Program-made: the position numbers and the translations under genes
DNA from: a candidate division WOR-3 bacterium
Lineage (GTDB): Bacteria > SDB-A
Assembly (NCBI GenBank): GCA_016926475.1
Contig: JAFGON010000073.1
Span: 19,909-83,908 of the forward strand
DNA length: 64,000 nucleotides
Reading direction: 5' to 3'
The notes under the pieces: model-generated
What the model was told of the DNA's origin: nothing
Seen by the model: only the letters and a program-made list of their open reading frames with translations
Databases searched by the model: none
Part shown: piece by piece, positions 8,972 to 17,682 of the stretch
How the letters are laid out: every line of letters starts with the position of its first letter
How positions within the stretch are numbered: the first letter of the stretch is position 1

Positions 8972-9958
8972 TTGAGAAACAAAAAGAAATTCCAACTGAT
9001 TTTTTGCCTGGCCTTTTTACTGGCCCTTTTGGTTGTAGCGGCATATATCTTTCAAAAAAGAACATTCAAGCTTTCTAAAAAACAAAACGGTATATGGCTC
9101 GCTCATCACTGGGTAGATGAGAAACCTGATCAATACAAAGTCGCGCGACTAGCGGATAATTTAAGAAAAACCGGAATAATTCATGTCTTCCAGCACGCTG
9201 GCCCTCTGGATTCATTGGGAAATATTTCTCCGTCAAAATACTGTTTTTCAAGAGAGTTTATTACAGAGCTAAAGAGAATCTATCCTGAACTTATTTCAGT
9301 TCAAGCATGGATAGGCCAGATAGAAAAAAGAGGCGGAGGGTCTCTTGATATCACTTCGGAACAAATCAGAAAAAACATCGCAAAAACCTGTGCGGAATTG
9401 GTGAAAGCCGGATTCGACGGTATACATGTCGATATAGAACCCATATACGAGGGAGATACTTGTTTTGTGATCCTTTTGGAAGAAATCAGAAAATCTTTGG
9501 GAGAAGAAGCTGTTTTGACCTGCGCCGTGCCTAAAATTTCTTTGGGAAAAATTTTTGGCGAGAGCTTAAAACTGCTTTTTTCCGTTAAAGGACTTTGGAG
9601 CGCGGAATATTTTCAAACGGTATCGAAAAACACCGACTTCACCGTAGTGATGCTCTACGACACGAGAATCAAAAATCCGCATTTATATTCTCTTTTTGTG
9701 TCCCTCGAAGTAACTAAAATCACGAGAGCGGCTGAGAATCCAGTAATGGTAGGAATTCCTAGTTATGAAGACGAAAAATCTACGTTCGACCCGGTTATTG
9801 AAAACGTTGAAGCCGCTTTGGAAGCTGTTTTTTCGGGACTAAAATACGGCGATAGAGAGAAATATATGGGTTTTTCAATTTACGCCGACTGGACGATGGA
9901 TGAACAAGAATGGAAAACCGTGCAAAGACATGTTGAATCGGAGAAACTCTATGAATGA
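8972..9958 (+). CDS. Membrane-anchored glycoside hydrolase family 18-like protein
   Basis: 328 residues beginning with a short cationic stretch and one hydrophobic segment (residues ~9-28), so it is anchored or secreted with the domain outside the membrane. The body resembles a TIM-barrel GH18 fold: the strand FDGIHVDIEP (around residue 150) corresponds to the DxxDxDxE catalytic strand, with the Glu as candidate acid. The substrate (chitin-like or peptidoglycan sugar) is unknown. A TTG at 8972 is the only usable start, because the nearby ATG at 8967 runs into a stop. Its end overlaps the next start by 8 nt. Annotation as hydrolase is moderate; loss of activity is possible. Confidence 0.6.
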   Translation: MRNKKKFQLIFCLAFLLALLVVAAYIFQKRTFKLSKKQNGIWLAHHWVDEKPDQYKVARLADNLRKTGIIHVFQHAGPLDSLGNISPSKYCFSREFITELKRIYPELISVQAWIGQIEKRGGGSLDITSEQIRKNIAKTCAELVKAGFDGIHVDIEPIYEGDTCFVILLEEIRKSLGEEAVLTCAVPKISLGKIFGESLKLLFSVKGLWSAEYFQTVSKNTDFTVVMLYDTRIKNPHLYSLFVSLEVTKITRAAENPVMVGIPSYEDEKSTFDPVIENVEAALEAVFSGLKYGDREKYMGFSIYADWTMDEQEWKTVQRHVESEKLYE

Positions 9959-10481
9959 ACTTACTGTCAAAAGAGGAGACGGCAGGCGCAAACAATACTT
10001 GAAAATCGAAGCATGCGTAATTCTTGACAATTTAAGGAGCGCGAGAAATGTCGGGGCAATTTTCAGAACTTGCGACGGAACCGGAATAAACGAGTTAATA
10101 CTCTGCGGGACAACTGCCATACCTCCGCATGATGGAATTACTATGACTGCCATGGGATCTGAAAAATTCGTCGACTGGTCATATTCCAGCTTCACCATTG
10201 AAGCCGTAAGAAAGAAAAAAGACGAAGGTAAACACATAGTCACACTGGAGACGACATCTTCGAGTAAATGCTTCTGGGATGCCGATTACCCGGATGGAAC
10301 AGTCCTGGTTATGGGAAATGAAGCTCTAGGAATTTCCGAAGAAATCGTCAATATTTCTGATGAGATAATCGAGATCCCCATGCTCGGTTATAAAAATTCC
10401 CTCAACGTGGCTTCCGCTTTCTCTGTTATTGCTTATGAAATACTGCGCAGGAGAAGAGCGCTTATAGGAATAGAGTCATAG
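9951..10481 (+). CDS. SpoU/TrmH-family RNA 2'-O-ribose methyltransferase
   Basis: SAM-dependent knotted (SPOUT) methyltransferase for tRNA or rRNA ribose. At 176 residues it is a minimal catalytic domain. Motif 1 is NLRSARNVGAIFRTCDG with the catalytic Arg; motif 2 is VLVMGNEALGIS; motif 3 is IPMLGYKNSLNVASAFSVI. The ATG at 9951 has GGAGAA upstream; the longer in-frame start at 9900 would lie within the preceding gene. The target nucleotide cannot be told from sequence (TrmH versus RlmB-like). Confidence 0.82.
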   Translation: MNELTVKRGDGRRKQYLKIEACVILDNLRSARNVGAIFRTCDGTGINELILCGTTAIPPHDGITMTAMGSEKFVDWSYSSFTIEAVRKKKDEGKHIVTLETTSSSKCFWDADYPDGTVLVMGNEALGISEEIVNISDEIIEIPMLGYKNSLNVASAFSVIAYEILRRRRALIGIES

Positions 10482-10489
10482 ACTCAGTC

Positions 10490-11929
10490 TTATCCTCCGG
10501 TATTATCAGAAAACGGTTTCACGAAAATCACCTTTTCTCTGTCGAGAACGACCAAGCCTTTAGGCGCTTTTCTCGGTTTTCTGACATACTTTCTCAAAGC
10601 GTATTGAACTGGCACAAGAGAAGAAAATCTCGCCAAAGAAAAACCCGCAGCTACTGCCGCTGCGAATTCAATATCCTCTTTCAAAGGTTCTTTTGCACCA
10701 TGCAAAAACAAAATTACATGAGAACCTTTAGAATCTTTAGCGTGAAAAAAAAGATCATCTCTTCGAGCTATTTTCATCGTAAGATAATCGGCACTTTCTG
10801 CGTTTTTTGAAACAGCGACTGTCTTCCCTGAAGGGGAAAGAAAAACTCTGTATTTTGAAAGTTCCCCTTCATCTTTCTTTTCATCACTTTTCGTGAATTC
10901 TCCTCTTTCAATTTTTTCTATCAATTCCTTTGTATCGCAGAGTTTTTTTTCGTATAAAGCTTTCTTTCTCAGGTTCTTCCTGTACAAGCTGAATAAATTT
11001 TCAATGATATTTCCCTTTTTCTTTCCGAGTACCGAAAGGTAAAAAGCTTCAAGGTTTTTATCCAGCGGTTTAATGGAGGAAAGTTCTTCATCACCCGCCG
11101 ATTTTATCTTCTCACCCAGAGCTAAAATATCCTGGGGATTTATCATGCACGAAAGAGATTTTAAAATGTCCCTTTCATTTTTCTTGAGCCTTTTCATTTC
11201 TTTTTCAAGGATTTGATTCTCGTTGTTATTCTGAGGAGATTCAGAGAGTTCTGAAATTATCTCTTCCGGATTCTTGGCCTCCGAGCCTGGTATCAAAATG
11301 CCGGGAACAGCGTAAAAATAATCTTCGACAGGGATCAACGCGATTTTTGAAGGGTTCGAGATTTTCGGATCCTTCAGTATTTCCATATATCTAGGATCAA
11401 TTTTTTTGAGCACTTTTGCCGATTCGAGCCACTGTGAAATATACCGAAGTCTCGGCTTTTCTTCTACAGGTAGGACGTATACATCACCAGAACCTAAGTT
11501 CCTCTTTTTTGAAAAGGATTTTCTGTAGTGCCTCACGATTTTGCCGTCTTCCTTTTTTGTCAGAAAAGCGTTCGGAAAACCCCCGAAAAACTCAAACCAA
11601 ATTCTCCAAGCCTTCTCTTCGCCAATTTCAGTAAGCCGTTTTATGTCCAGGAAGAGAATCCTGTCCGCTCCAATTTGACCTGCGCAGTCAATAGTGCCGT
11701 CTTTAATGGATTGAGCCCAACCGCTTGCCCTTTCCTTTTCGAGATTTTCTGATGCGTTGAAAAAAATCCAGCTGAACCTCGGATGAAGAAAGGCGTCTAT
11801 AGTTCCTTTTGTAGTAGATAAAGACAACCCGTGAGAAAAAAAATCGACGGATTTAACCGTTCCTCCGACAAAATTATCTAGAATTCTGGAAATCAGAAAA
11901 AAAGAATACCCGTCGCTTTTAATTTTCAT
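10490..11929 (-). CDS. rqcH: RqcH/NFACT family ribosome quality-control protein
   Basis: NFACT proteins bind stalled 50S-peptidyl-tRNA complexes and direct addition of C-terminal Ala tails. Seen here: an N-terminal NFACT-N region (residues ~1-220) with the paired Asp-Arg in GADRILFLD (near 89-90), a coiled-coil middle rich in Lys and Glu (~230-340), and the C-terminal NFACT-R signature LFFHAKDSKGSHVILFLHG. At 479 residues it is shorter than the Bacillus protein, mainly in the middle. It is the last gene of a minus operon directly after efp, a sensible pairing of two ribosome-stall rescue factors. Confidence 0.82.
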   Translation of the reverse strand: MKIKSDGYSFFLISRILDNFVGGTVKSVDFFSHGLSLSTTKGTIDAFLHPRFSWIFFNASENLEKERASGWAQSIKDGTIDCAGQIGADRILFLDIKRLTEIGEEKAWRIWFEFFGGFPNAFLTKKEDGKIVRHYRKSFSKKRNLGSGDVYVLPVEEKPRLRYISQWLESAKVLKKIDPRYMEILKDPKISNPSKIALIPVEDYFYAVPGILIPGSEAKNPEEIISELSESPQNNNENQILEKEMKRLKKNERDILKSLSCMINPQDILALGEKIKSAGDEELSSIKPLDKNLEAFYLSVLGKKKGNIIENLFSLYRKNLRKKALYEKKLCDTKELIEKIERGEFTKSDEKKDEGELSKYRVFLSPSGKTVAVSKNAESADYLTMKIARRDDLFFHAKDSKGSHVILFLHGAKEPLKEDIEFAAAVAAGFSLARFSSLVPVQYALRKYVRKPRKAPKGLVVLDREKVIFVKPFSDNTGG

Positions 11930-11953
11930 GCTTCAATCAATTGTCCGATGTGG

Positions 11954-12517
11954 TTATTTACTCATTCGCTCCATATACTCATCTGAGCGCGTGTCTATCC
12001 TGATCAAGTCGCCTGTGTTTATAAAAAGCGGAACGGTTATCTTCACTCCACCTTCGACAAGAGCGGGTTTTGATCCTGCCGTGGCAGTGTCACCTTTATA
12101 TCCCGGTTCAGTTTCCAAGACTTTTAACTCGACGAAGAACGGAATCTCTGTATCGACAATTTTACCCTCGGCGTAGAGAAGGTCGCATTCCATGTTTTCT
12201 TTGAGCCATTTGGCTTTTTCTCCCATCACTTTAATATCGACGGAAATCTGTTCGAAATTTTCCACGTCCATAAACCAATACGTCCCGTCGTCATGGTAGA
12301 GATATTGATATTTTCTTCGTTCAAGTCTGATTACGTCAAATTTGTCATTGTCTCTCATTGTCTCTTCGACGACTTGACCGGTTTCCAGGTTTTTCAGCCT
12401 CGCTCGGGCGAAAGCTCCTCCTTTTCCTGGTTTTACATGCTGAAAATCGACTATTTTTAAAATTTTACCATCGTATTTAATAGTGATATTTTTCCCTATA
12501 TCGGAAAGAGATGCCAT
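11954..12517 (-). CDS. efp: Elongation factor P
   Basis: EF-P enters the ribosomal E site and relieves stalling at polyproline stretches. 187 residues with the three-barrel EF-P layout. The modified-tip loop reads HVKPGKGGAF; the Lys near position 32 is the residue lysylated in Escherichia coli (K34). The C-terminal signature is FINTGDLIRIDTRSDEY. GGAGG lies five nucleotides before the ATG at 12517; the TTG just upstream is less likely. No modification enzyme (EpmA/EpmB) is in the window, so modification status is open. Confidence 0.95.
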   Translation of the reverse strand: MASLSDIGKNITIKYDGKILKIVDFQHVKPGKGGAFARARLKNLETGQVVEETMRDNDKFDVIRLERRKYQYLYHDDGTYWFMDVENFEQISVDIKVMGEKAKWLKENMECDLLYAEGKIVDTEIPFFVELKVLETEPGYKGDTATAGSKPALVEGGVKITVPLFINTGDLIRIDTRSDEYMERMSK

Positions 12518-12526
12518 CAAACCTCC

Positions 12527-13972
12527 CTATTCAATTTGATCCAACCATTTCTTAAAAGCCTCTAATCCTTCTTGATTGTAATTGAATTCTTGTCTTTCCT
12601 CCGCTTCAGAATCCTCCTTTTCACCCTTTTCTTCTTCCGGTACAAGAATAGCCATATGCCGCTCGATTTTCTTTAATTCTTCCAAAGTTTCTGAAGCTAC
12701 TTGGCTGAAAATCAGGCTTTCCGTGTCCTCTGTCGATTTTTCCGTTTCCAGTTCTACTTCTTCTTTTTCGTTTTCACTTATGTCAAAGAAATCTTGTTCC
12801 TTCGGCAACTGATCAATTTTTTCTTGTTCTGTCTCTTCGTAAGCTCTATCCCCTGAGTCAGAAACACTCTCGCCTGTTTCGGTATTTATAACGTTTTGCT
12901 CTTTGACGTCCTTTTCCTGAGTCTGAGAGATCAAATCCTGGACTCTTTTGACATCTTCTGATAATTCGGGATGATCGGGAAGTAGCTTTTCATAAATAGA
13001 AAGAGCCTTTTCATAATTCCGCTGTTTTTCGTATATACCCGCCATTGTCACGCTTTCAATTTCACCTTTATAGAGAGGAATCCCTTCTTGATTGTCCTTT
13101 ATCTCTTTCTCCTCAACCTCTTCAAAATTATCTTCAGGCTTGAATAAAGCTTCGTCCTCAACGGCGGTCTGACCCATGCGAATATCTTCTGTATCCTGAG
13201 GTTTTTCGTCTTTCTGTTTTGGTGTATCTGTTCTTACGTTTGCTTCCACCTCTTTTTCAATGCTGTCTTCAAGCTCTTTTTCGAGCATCTCGACTTCAAG
13301 GTCGAGTATTATTTCATCGTTGGGTTGATCCATAACAGAATCACCAGGGAGTCCCGTCCCTTGAATTTCTTCTTCTTCTTTGAAGATTTCTTCTATCTGC
13401 GCTGTTTTCTCTATAGGAAGCTCCAAATCGAGAGACAGGTCATCTCCGGTTTTTCCCGTCTCCTCCTCGATAAAAATCAATTCTTCTTCGGCTTTTTCAG
13501 GGTGTTGCTCTGAAGTCTCCATCTGATGTCGCATCTGATCGCGAACGTTTTTCTTTTGAATAATGTCTTCTATTTCAATCATAATTTGCTGTATGCTTGA
13601 ATCAAAAGGATTTAAGTCGAGTAGTCTTTTATAAGAATCAAGCGCTTTTTCGTATCTACCTGATTTATAAGCTCCCTTGGCGACTTTTTGAAGAGCGAGC
13701 AGGTTTTCTTTGTCCTTTTCCAATACCCTTATGTAAATATCTAACGCTTTATCCTCTTCGCCGTTTTTTTCGTAACATTTACCCAAAACCATGAGACCCG
13801 AGATATAGTCCTGATGCTTTTCAACCCCTTTTTCAGCGATTTTTATCGCCTGTTCGGTCATATCCTCCGATAGATAAGCATCGGCAAGTCTCGCGAAGAT
13901 AAGAGAATCGGGTTCTGCGTCGTATTTTTTCTGCAGTTTAGAAATTTCGGGGCTCGGTGATTTCGAAGCCAT
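12527..13972 (-). CDS. TPR protein with long acidic linker
   Basis: 481 residues. The N-terminal third (residues ~10-145) holds about four tetratricopeptide repeats, with motifs such as LGKCYEKNGEEDKALDIY and YKSGRYEKALDSYKRLLDLNP. A long Glu-rich, low-complexity region follows (~150-300), then one further TPR pair (AGIYEKQRNYEKALSIYEKLL) and another acidic tail. No signal peptide or membrane segment is seen. TPRs mediate protein-protein contacts; the partner is unknown. It is immediately upstream of efp and downstream of the DUF4837-like lipoprotein in one tightly packed operon. Confidence 0.75.
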   Translation of the reverse strand: MASKSPSPEISKLQKKYDAEPDSLIFARLADAYLSEDMTEQAIKIAEKGVEKHQDYISGLMVLGKCYEKNGEEDKALDIYIRVLEKDKENLLALQKVAKGAYKSGRYEKALDSYKRLLDLNPFDSSIQQIMIEIEDIIQKKNVRDQMRHQMETSEQHPEKAEEELIFIEEETGKTGDDLSLDLELPIEKTAQIEEIFKEEEEIQGTGLPGDSVMDQPNDEIILDLEVEMLEKELEDSIEKEVEANVRTDTPKQKDEKPQDTEDIRMGQTAVEDEALFKPEDNFEEVEEKEIKDNQEGIPLYKGEIESVTMAGIYEKQRNYEKALSIYEKLLPDHPELSEDVKRVQDLISQTQEKDVKEQNVINTETGESVSDSGDRAYEETEQEKIDQLPKEQDFFDISENEKEEVELETEKSTEDTESLIFSQVASETLEELKKIERHMAILVPEEEKGEKEDSEAEERQEFNYNQEGLEAFKKWLDQIE

Positions 13973-13980
13973 CTAGCCTC

Positions 13981-14976
13981 CTAAGATATCGTTTTAAAAG
14001 TTTTAGCTATAAGCCTTAACTCCTCGAGGTAAAATGATTTCTTGTTCCCCGGGGCAAAAAGATGTACATCTATTACAAATATTCTTCCCTTTTCTGATAA
14101 AATCCAAGACTTGAAAGGACCTCCAATGCTCTTTCGGCTGTTCTGCCATAAACCTGAATAGAAACAGCCGATATCGTCCTCTCCGTAACTTTCAACAACG
14201 CATGAATCGCCTTCGAAAAAAGCTTCCGAGATATTATCTCTGAACAGCTTGAAAGTTTCCGCATCAGGAATTTCGCCCGAAGAGTCTTCAAACCAGAAAA
14301 AAGACACATAACGGCTTACTGCGTTGTCTGTGCCGCTACGCATGTGCTGAACGGATATCAAATGCCCCTTCTCGACAGATCCTTGAGAATCAGCAACGAC
14401 ATAATAATAGGGCATCATGACGTCAAAACCGAATTGTGCTCTCGTAGCCAGTGAAAGATTTTCTTGGTATCCTCCAGCGTAAATCATGTATTCAATTCTT
14501 TCCGAAGAAGCTCTGTAGAAGGATTGGAATATTTCTTCACCGTTTTCTTCGACCAATCCGGCGACACTCGAAGTATCGGATTTTAAAACAATTATCAGCT
14601 GAGGCGATGCCCACACGTCTTGAAAAGATTCCAATTCAGTTGTGGGCTGTATTTTTTCACGAAACAAATTCCACATTTCTTCTCTGTTTTCCGGGGTGAC
14701 AATAAACAAAATGTTGTGCCTGCGCCAATAATCGGTTTTCTCTTCCCAGAATAAATCGGGACTCACCCATTCTATGTCGAAAACATGCTCGAAAGAAGGG
14801 TAGTAACGAGTGTCCCAGAGGACTTCCTTGACCTCGTTTTGGCATAATTCCCACGTTGTGCTGTCGGTGACTACCTGAACAATGTCTCTGGGGCCAAAAG
14901 CGTGAGGTCTATAGTTTCCGCTGCAGGAAAATAAAAAACCGCCCAAAACCACCGGAAACAAACAGATTTTTTTCAT
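13981..14976 (-). CDS. DUF4837-like lipoprotein
   Basis: 331 residues with a lipoprotein signal: charged MKK, a hydrophobic core, and the lipobox LFSC with Cys near residue 18, so it is lipid-anchored outside the cytoplasmic membrane. The mature start contains FGPRDIVQVVTDSTTWE, resembling the DUF4837 family known mainly from Bacteroidota; this family call is by eye and moderate. Function unknown. Its ATG overlaps the stop of the C25 peptidase as ATGA, so the two are co-translated, suggesting a shared envelope role. Confidence 0.65.
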   Translation of the reverse strand: MKKICLFPVVLGGFLFSCSGNYRPHAFGPRDIVQVVTDSTTWELCQNEVKEVLWDTRYYPSFEHVFDIEWVSPDLFWEEKTDYWRRHNILFIVTPENREEMWNLFREKIQPTTELESFQDVWASPQLIIVLKSDTSSVAGLVEENGEEIFQSFYRASSERIEYMIYAGGYQENLSLATRAQFGFDVMMPYYYVVADSQGSVEKGHLISVQHMRSGTDNAVSRYVSFFWFEDSSGEIPDAETFKLFRDNISEAFFEGDSCVVESYGEDDIGCFYSGLWQNSRKSIGGPFKSWILSEKGRIFVIDVHLFAPGNKKSFYLEELRLIAKTFKTIS

Positions 14977-15641
14977 TTTACGTAAACCAGTCTTTCAACG
15001 CGGGTGCCTGAGGATGAAACAACCGCAAAAACATAAACCCCTGAAGGTTGAGATGTCATATCAACGGTAAAACTATCTGAAAAATACGACGAGCGCAACA
15101 TTCTGCCGGAGACATCGAATATTTTCAGTTGGGAAAAACCAGAGGATTGTACGTGCGCCCAATTTTTTTGAAGGCTTATTTGAATTACGTCCGTTCCGAC
15201 AAGCGCTACCGGTAAATCTTCTTCGACTTCAGACGTCGTCCCGACAAAACAAAGCGAAGGGTCTCCGAAGTAAGTGCGGTCGAGAAGAGTATAAAGATTT
15301 CTGTCGTAACCCCCGTAATAATTTATATCCCAAAAAGGTATCAGCTTATTTTTTGAAGCATAGAAAGCAGGGCCTATTTGGTTTATTGAGCTGTCGAAAA
15401 CAGCTTCTGCAAACCAGACATTCATATACTCGCTCGGTCCCATGGCCGGAAGAATACCTTCCCAACCGTAGCTCGTGTTAAAATCGCTTATTATTCCCCC
15501 TCCCCCCTGTTTGTTGAGCAGTGATACTGCCGCGCAGCTGCCTTCATGATAAGCTCCGGTCATGCAGGCAATTGAAGTATGAACCGCGAGTTTACCCGCG
15601 TTTGTCATGTTCGGTATATCATTGTTGTGGAGCATTCTCAC
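14973..15641 (-). CDS. C25-like peptidase, C-terminal part with type A sorting tail (after in-frame TGA)
   Basis: Continues the upstream C25 peptidase in the same reading frame after a TGA at 15692-15690. The readable frame extends back to 15689 and opens with AGHGNRYGVYWYNSN, the catalytic-His strand, then HTSIACMTGAY with the candidate catalytic Cys. The coordinates given begin at the first ATG after the stop. A beta-sandwich module and a C-terminal tail (LKIFDVSGRMLRS, ending YVFAVV...RLVYVK) match the type A sorting domain of type IX secretion substrates. As a separate protein it would lack the catalytic His, so it is either the rest of one readthrough product or a broken gene. Stop overlaps the DUF4837-like start. 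Confidence 0.7.
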   Translation of the reverse strand: MRMLHNNDIPNMTNAGKLAVHTSIACMTGAYHEGSCAAVSLLNKQGGGGIISDFNTSYGWEGILPAMGPSEYMNVWFAEAVFDSSINQIGPAFYASKNKLIPFWDINYYGGYDRNLYTLLDRTYFGDPSLCFVGTTSEVEEDLPVALVGTDVIQISLQKNWAHVQSSGFSQLKIFDVSGRMLRSSYFSDSFTVDMTSQPSGVYVFAVVSSSGTRVERLVYVK

Positions 15642-15689
15642 ATTATTTGAATTGTACCAATAGACGCCGTATCGATTTCCATGGCCCGC

Positions 15690-17000
15690 TCATTGCGTCC
15701 ATGCGACTCCCTCGTTTACCGAGTCAATAGCTCCCTCGGGGGAGTTGCCGTACAGAGTTTCATACATTTTGACATGGTGCCAATTCGATGGGAGATGGTC
15801 TGCTATTGATTCGCAGACGGCTTCTCCCGTAATTGTGTAATACTGATTTTCGAAAAGAACCGCTCCCGCCAAAAGACTTCTTGTCCTCCATTGACCCTGA
15901 GGCGGGTCCGTCTCGTATTGGCAGATTTTTTCGACATTGACACTGAGCTGCGAAATCGAAGAGACTACAAGTCTTCCGACGAAAACATCTGCGTACAAAT
16001 CGAGACTGTCATCTGGCTGTCCGTACCTGTTGTCAGAATTGAAATTCCAATCTCCGTCAAGATCGGCGAAATAGAGGTCAACCGGAGCGCTGTCGTCATA
16101 ATATACTCCGTTTGTATCTCTGCAGTTTAAAAATATTTCTCGGGGCTGAAGAAGGTTTTTATCGCCTACTAGCAAGACGAATGTTATTCCATCGGTTTGA
16201 TGCCTTTGAATAATGTAATTCCTGATTTTTTCAGGAAGATCAGAACCGCTAACCGAAGACGAAATCATCTCCTTTGACGCTGTGTCGCAGACAAGACCCC
16301 TGCTCGACTTGTGGCTGACAAGAGAATCAATAGCAGCTGTCGCCAAGTAGCTTGAGGGCGCTATGATGAGGTAATCGAAATTGCCATCACGGACTGAAGG
16401 TGACCATTGATGAAGCATTTCCGGATTGCACACAATCCCGCTAATTATCTTTTTGTGTATTTCAAAAGCGAGAGGAGTCAGATTTTGAGTCGCGGAGGTT
16501 CTGTCGTATTCGACCGTGATGGTCACATTTTCGTGCATCGTCAATTCGCCTGTCTGGGGATACCAGCTGTATGGAACAAGTAAAACACTGAGAATTTTAA
16601 AACCAGCCTGGTTGCCAAAATGGCTATTCTGGAGAATACTTGCGGGATACTTTTCAAAACCGTCGTAAACCGACGGGTCTGTTCTCATGAAAACCTCTTG
16701 TCTCATCCCGAGAGGAGCCTGAACCAGGGCTGGCAGAGGCAAGGGCACATAACCTACGAAGCATGGATCTGATCCTTCTGTTTTGATGCTTTTGAGTTCG
16801 GCGTCGTAGGGAAGGAGAATCTGCAAACGTTTTGCAGGCAAGACAGGGAGAAAAGCTCTTCCAAAATAGTCCAGGTCTAGTGCTGAAATCAAAGTGTATT
16901 CACCATAGCCAGTCAGTGAAGTGTTGTCCGCGTCCAAATTTACCCTAACGGAATAGCTAAATGTTTGGATTATACAGAACAATGACAAAAAAAAGCCCAT
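15690..17000 (-). CDS. C25 (gingipain-type) peptidase, N-terminal part ending at in-frame TGA
   Basis: 436 residues before the stop. A signal peptide (residues ~1-17), then a propeptide-like beta domain, then the C25 catalytic alpha/beta domain (DYLIIAPSSYLATAA near residue 205; VLLVGDKNLLQPRE; YADVFVGRL). The frame stops at TGA immediately before the AGHG catalytic-His motif and resumes without a shift, so the full-length gene would be about 676 codons (17000 to 14973). AAGGAG lies 7 nt before the ATG. Cys-protease secretion by a T9SS-like route is inferred from the C-terminal tail. First gene of the minus operon that ends with rqcH. Confidence 0.72.
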   Translation of the reverse strand: MGFFLSLFCIIQTFSYSVRVNLDADNTSLTGYGEYTLISALDLDYFGRAFLPVLPAKRLQILLPYDAELKSIKTEGSDPCFVGYVPLPLPALVQAPLGMRQEVFMRTDPSVYDGFEKYPASILQNSHFGNQAGFKILSVLLVPYSWYPQTGELTMHENVTITVEYDRTSATQNLTPLAFEIHKKIISGIVCNPEMLHQWSPSVRDGNFDYLIIAPSSYLATAAIDSLVSHKSSRGLVCDTASKEMISSSVSGSDLPEKIRNYIIQRHQTDGITFVLLVGDKNLLQPREIFLNCRDTNGVYYDDSAPVDLYFADLDGDWNFNSDNRYGQPDDSLDLYADVFVGRLVVSSISQLSVNVEKICQYETDPPQGQWRTRSLLAGAVLFENQYYTITGEAVCESIADHLPSNWHHVKMYETLYGNSPEGAIDSVNEGVAWTQ

Positions 17001-17139
17001 GGTTTACTCCTTATCATTAGAGTATGAAAACACACTAAATCCTTAAGTTATTGCAACGTAAAGTATAGCATGTTTTAATTATATTTGAATATACTATAAG
17101 TTTTGGTTTGTGAATATACAAAACTTCGCGGAGAAAAAT

Positions 17140-17682
17140 ATGTTTGATTTGAAAGCTTTTCTAACGCCTTACCCTAAAAAAGGGGACAGACTGCTTGAGA
17201 TAAACCCATGCTCGAAGAGGATCAAACTTTTTACCGACATGGGTTTTTCCGTCACGGGTTTGGACATGAATTTAGACAACCTTCAACTTTGTCAAAAATT
17301 GTCTCCCCGCGCTTTAATGAAATACGGCAGTCTTCTATTTTCGCCTTTCGGCAACCATGAGAAGTTCGACGTAATCGTATTTTTCGGAGTTCTTTCGGGA
17401 ATGATGTATGACGAATCTAAATCTTTCATCTACTCAGTGAGCTCGACATTGAAGGAAAAGGGGTTGGCTGTTTTTACTTTACCGAAAATCGGCTTTCATC
17501 CGCCTTGGTGGGAAGAAGGAGAATTAATAAACTACGGCCGGTTGGCTTGTACACCGCCTTACACTGGGGAAGTATTTTGCGATTACGACATGGAAACAAT
17601 CAGAAAGTTCATGCTCGATTTTACAGACATCAATTTTCAAGAGGTCGGAAATCTTATAATCGCGAAAGCAGTGAAATTCTGA
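17140..17682 (+). CDS. Small class I SAM-dependent methyltransferase-like protein
   Basis: 180 residues with a Rossmann-like order: a motif I region GDRLLEINPCSKR (normally GxGxG, here diverged), motif II VTGLDMNLDNL and a motif IV region KFDVIVFFGVL. This resembles a methyltransferase-11/25 type domain. The weak glycine motif leaves activity in doubt. The ATG at 17140 has GGAG spaced 8 nt upstream and is preferred over the GTG at 17110. Its TGA overlaps the presumed ligA start, so it probably drives ligA translation. Substrate unknown. Confidence 0.65.
   Translation: MFDLKAFLTPYPKKGDRLLEINPCSKRIKLFTDMGFSVTGLDMNLDNLQLCQKLSPRALMKYGSLLFSPFGNHEKFDVIVFFGVLSGMMYDESKSFIYSVSSTLKEKGLAVFTLPKIGFHPPWWEEGELINYGRLACTPPYTGEVFCDYDMETIRKFMLDFTDINFQEVGNLIIAKAVKF

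Noticed and set aside
15690-15692. Selenocysteine at the in-frame TGA
   Set aside because: No clear SECIS-type hairpin at the proper distance, and this position is not a Cys in the family as known. A 5-bp GACGC/GCGTC pairing around it is too weak.
17505-17678. N-terminal extension of ligA
   Set aside because: Encodes basic non-homologous sequence in a shifted frame of the upstream methyltransferase gene.
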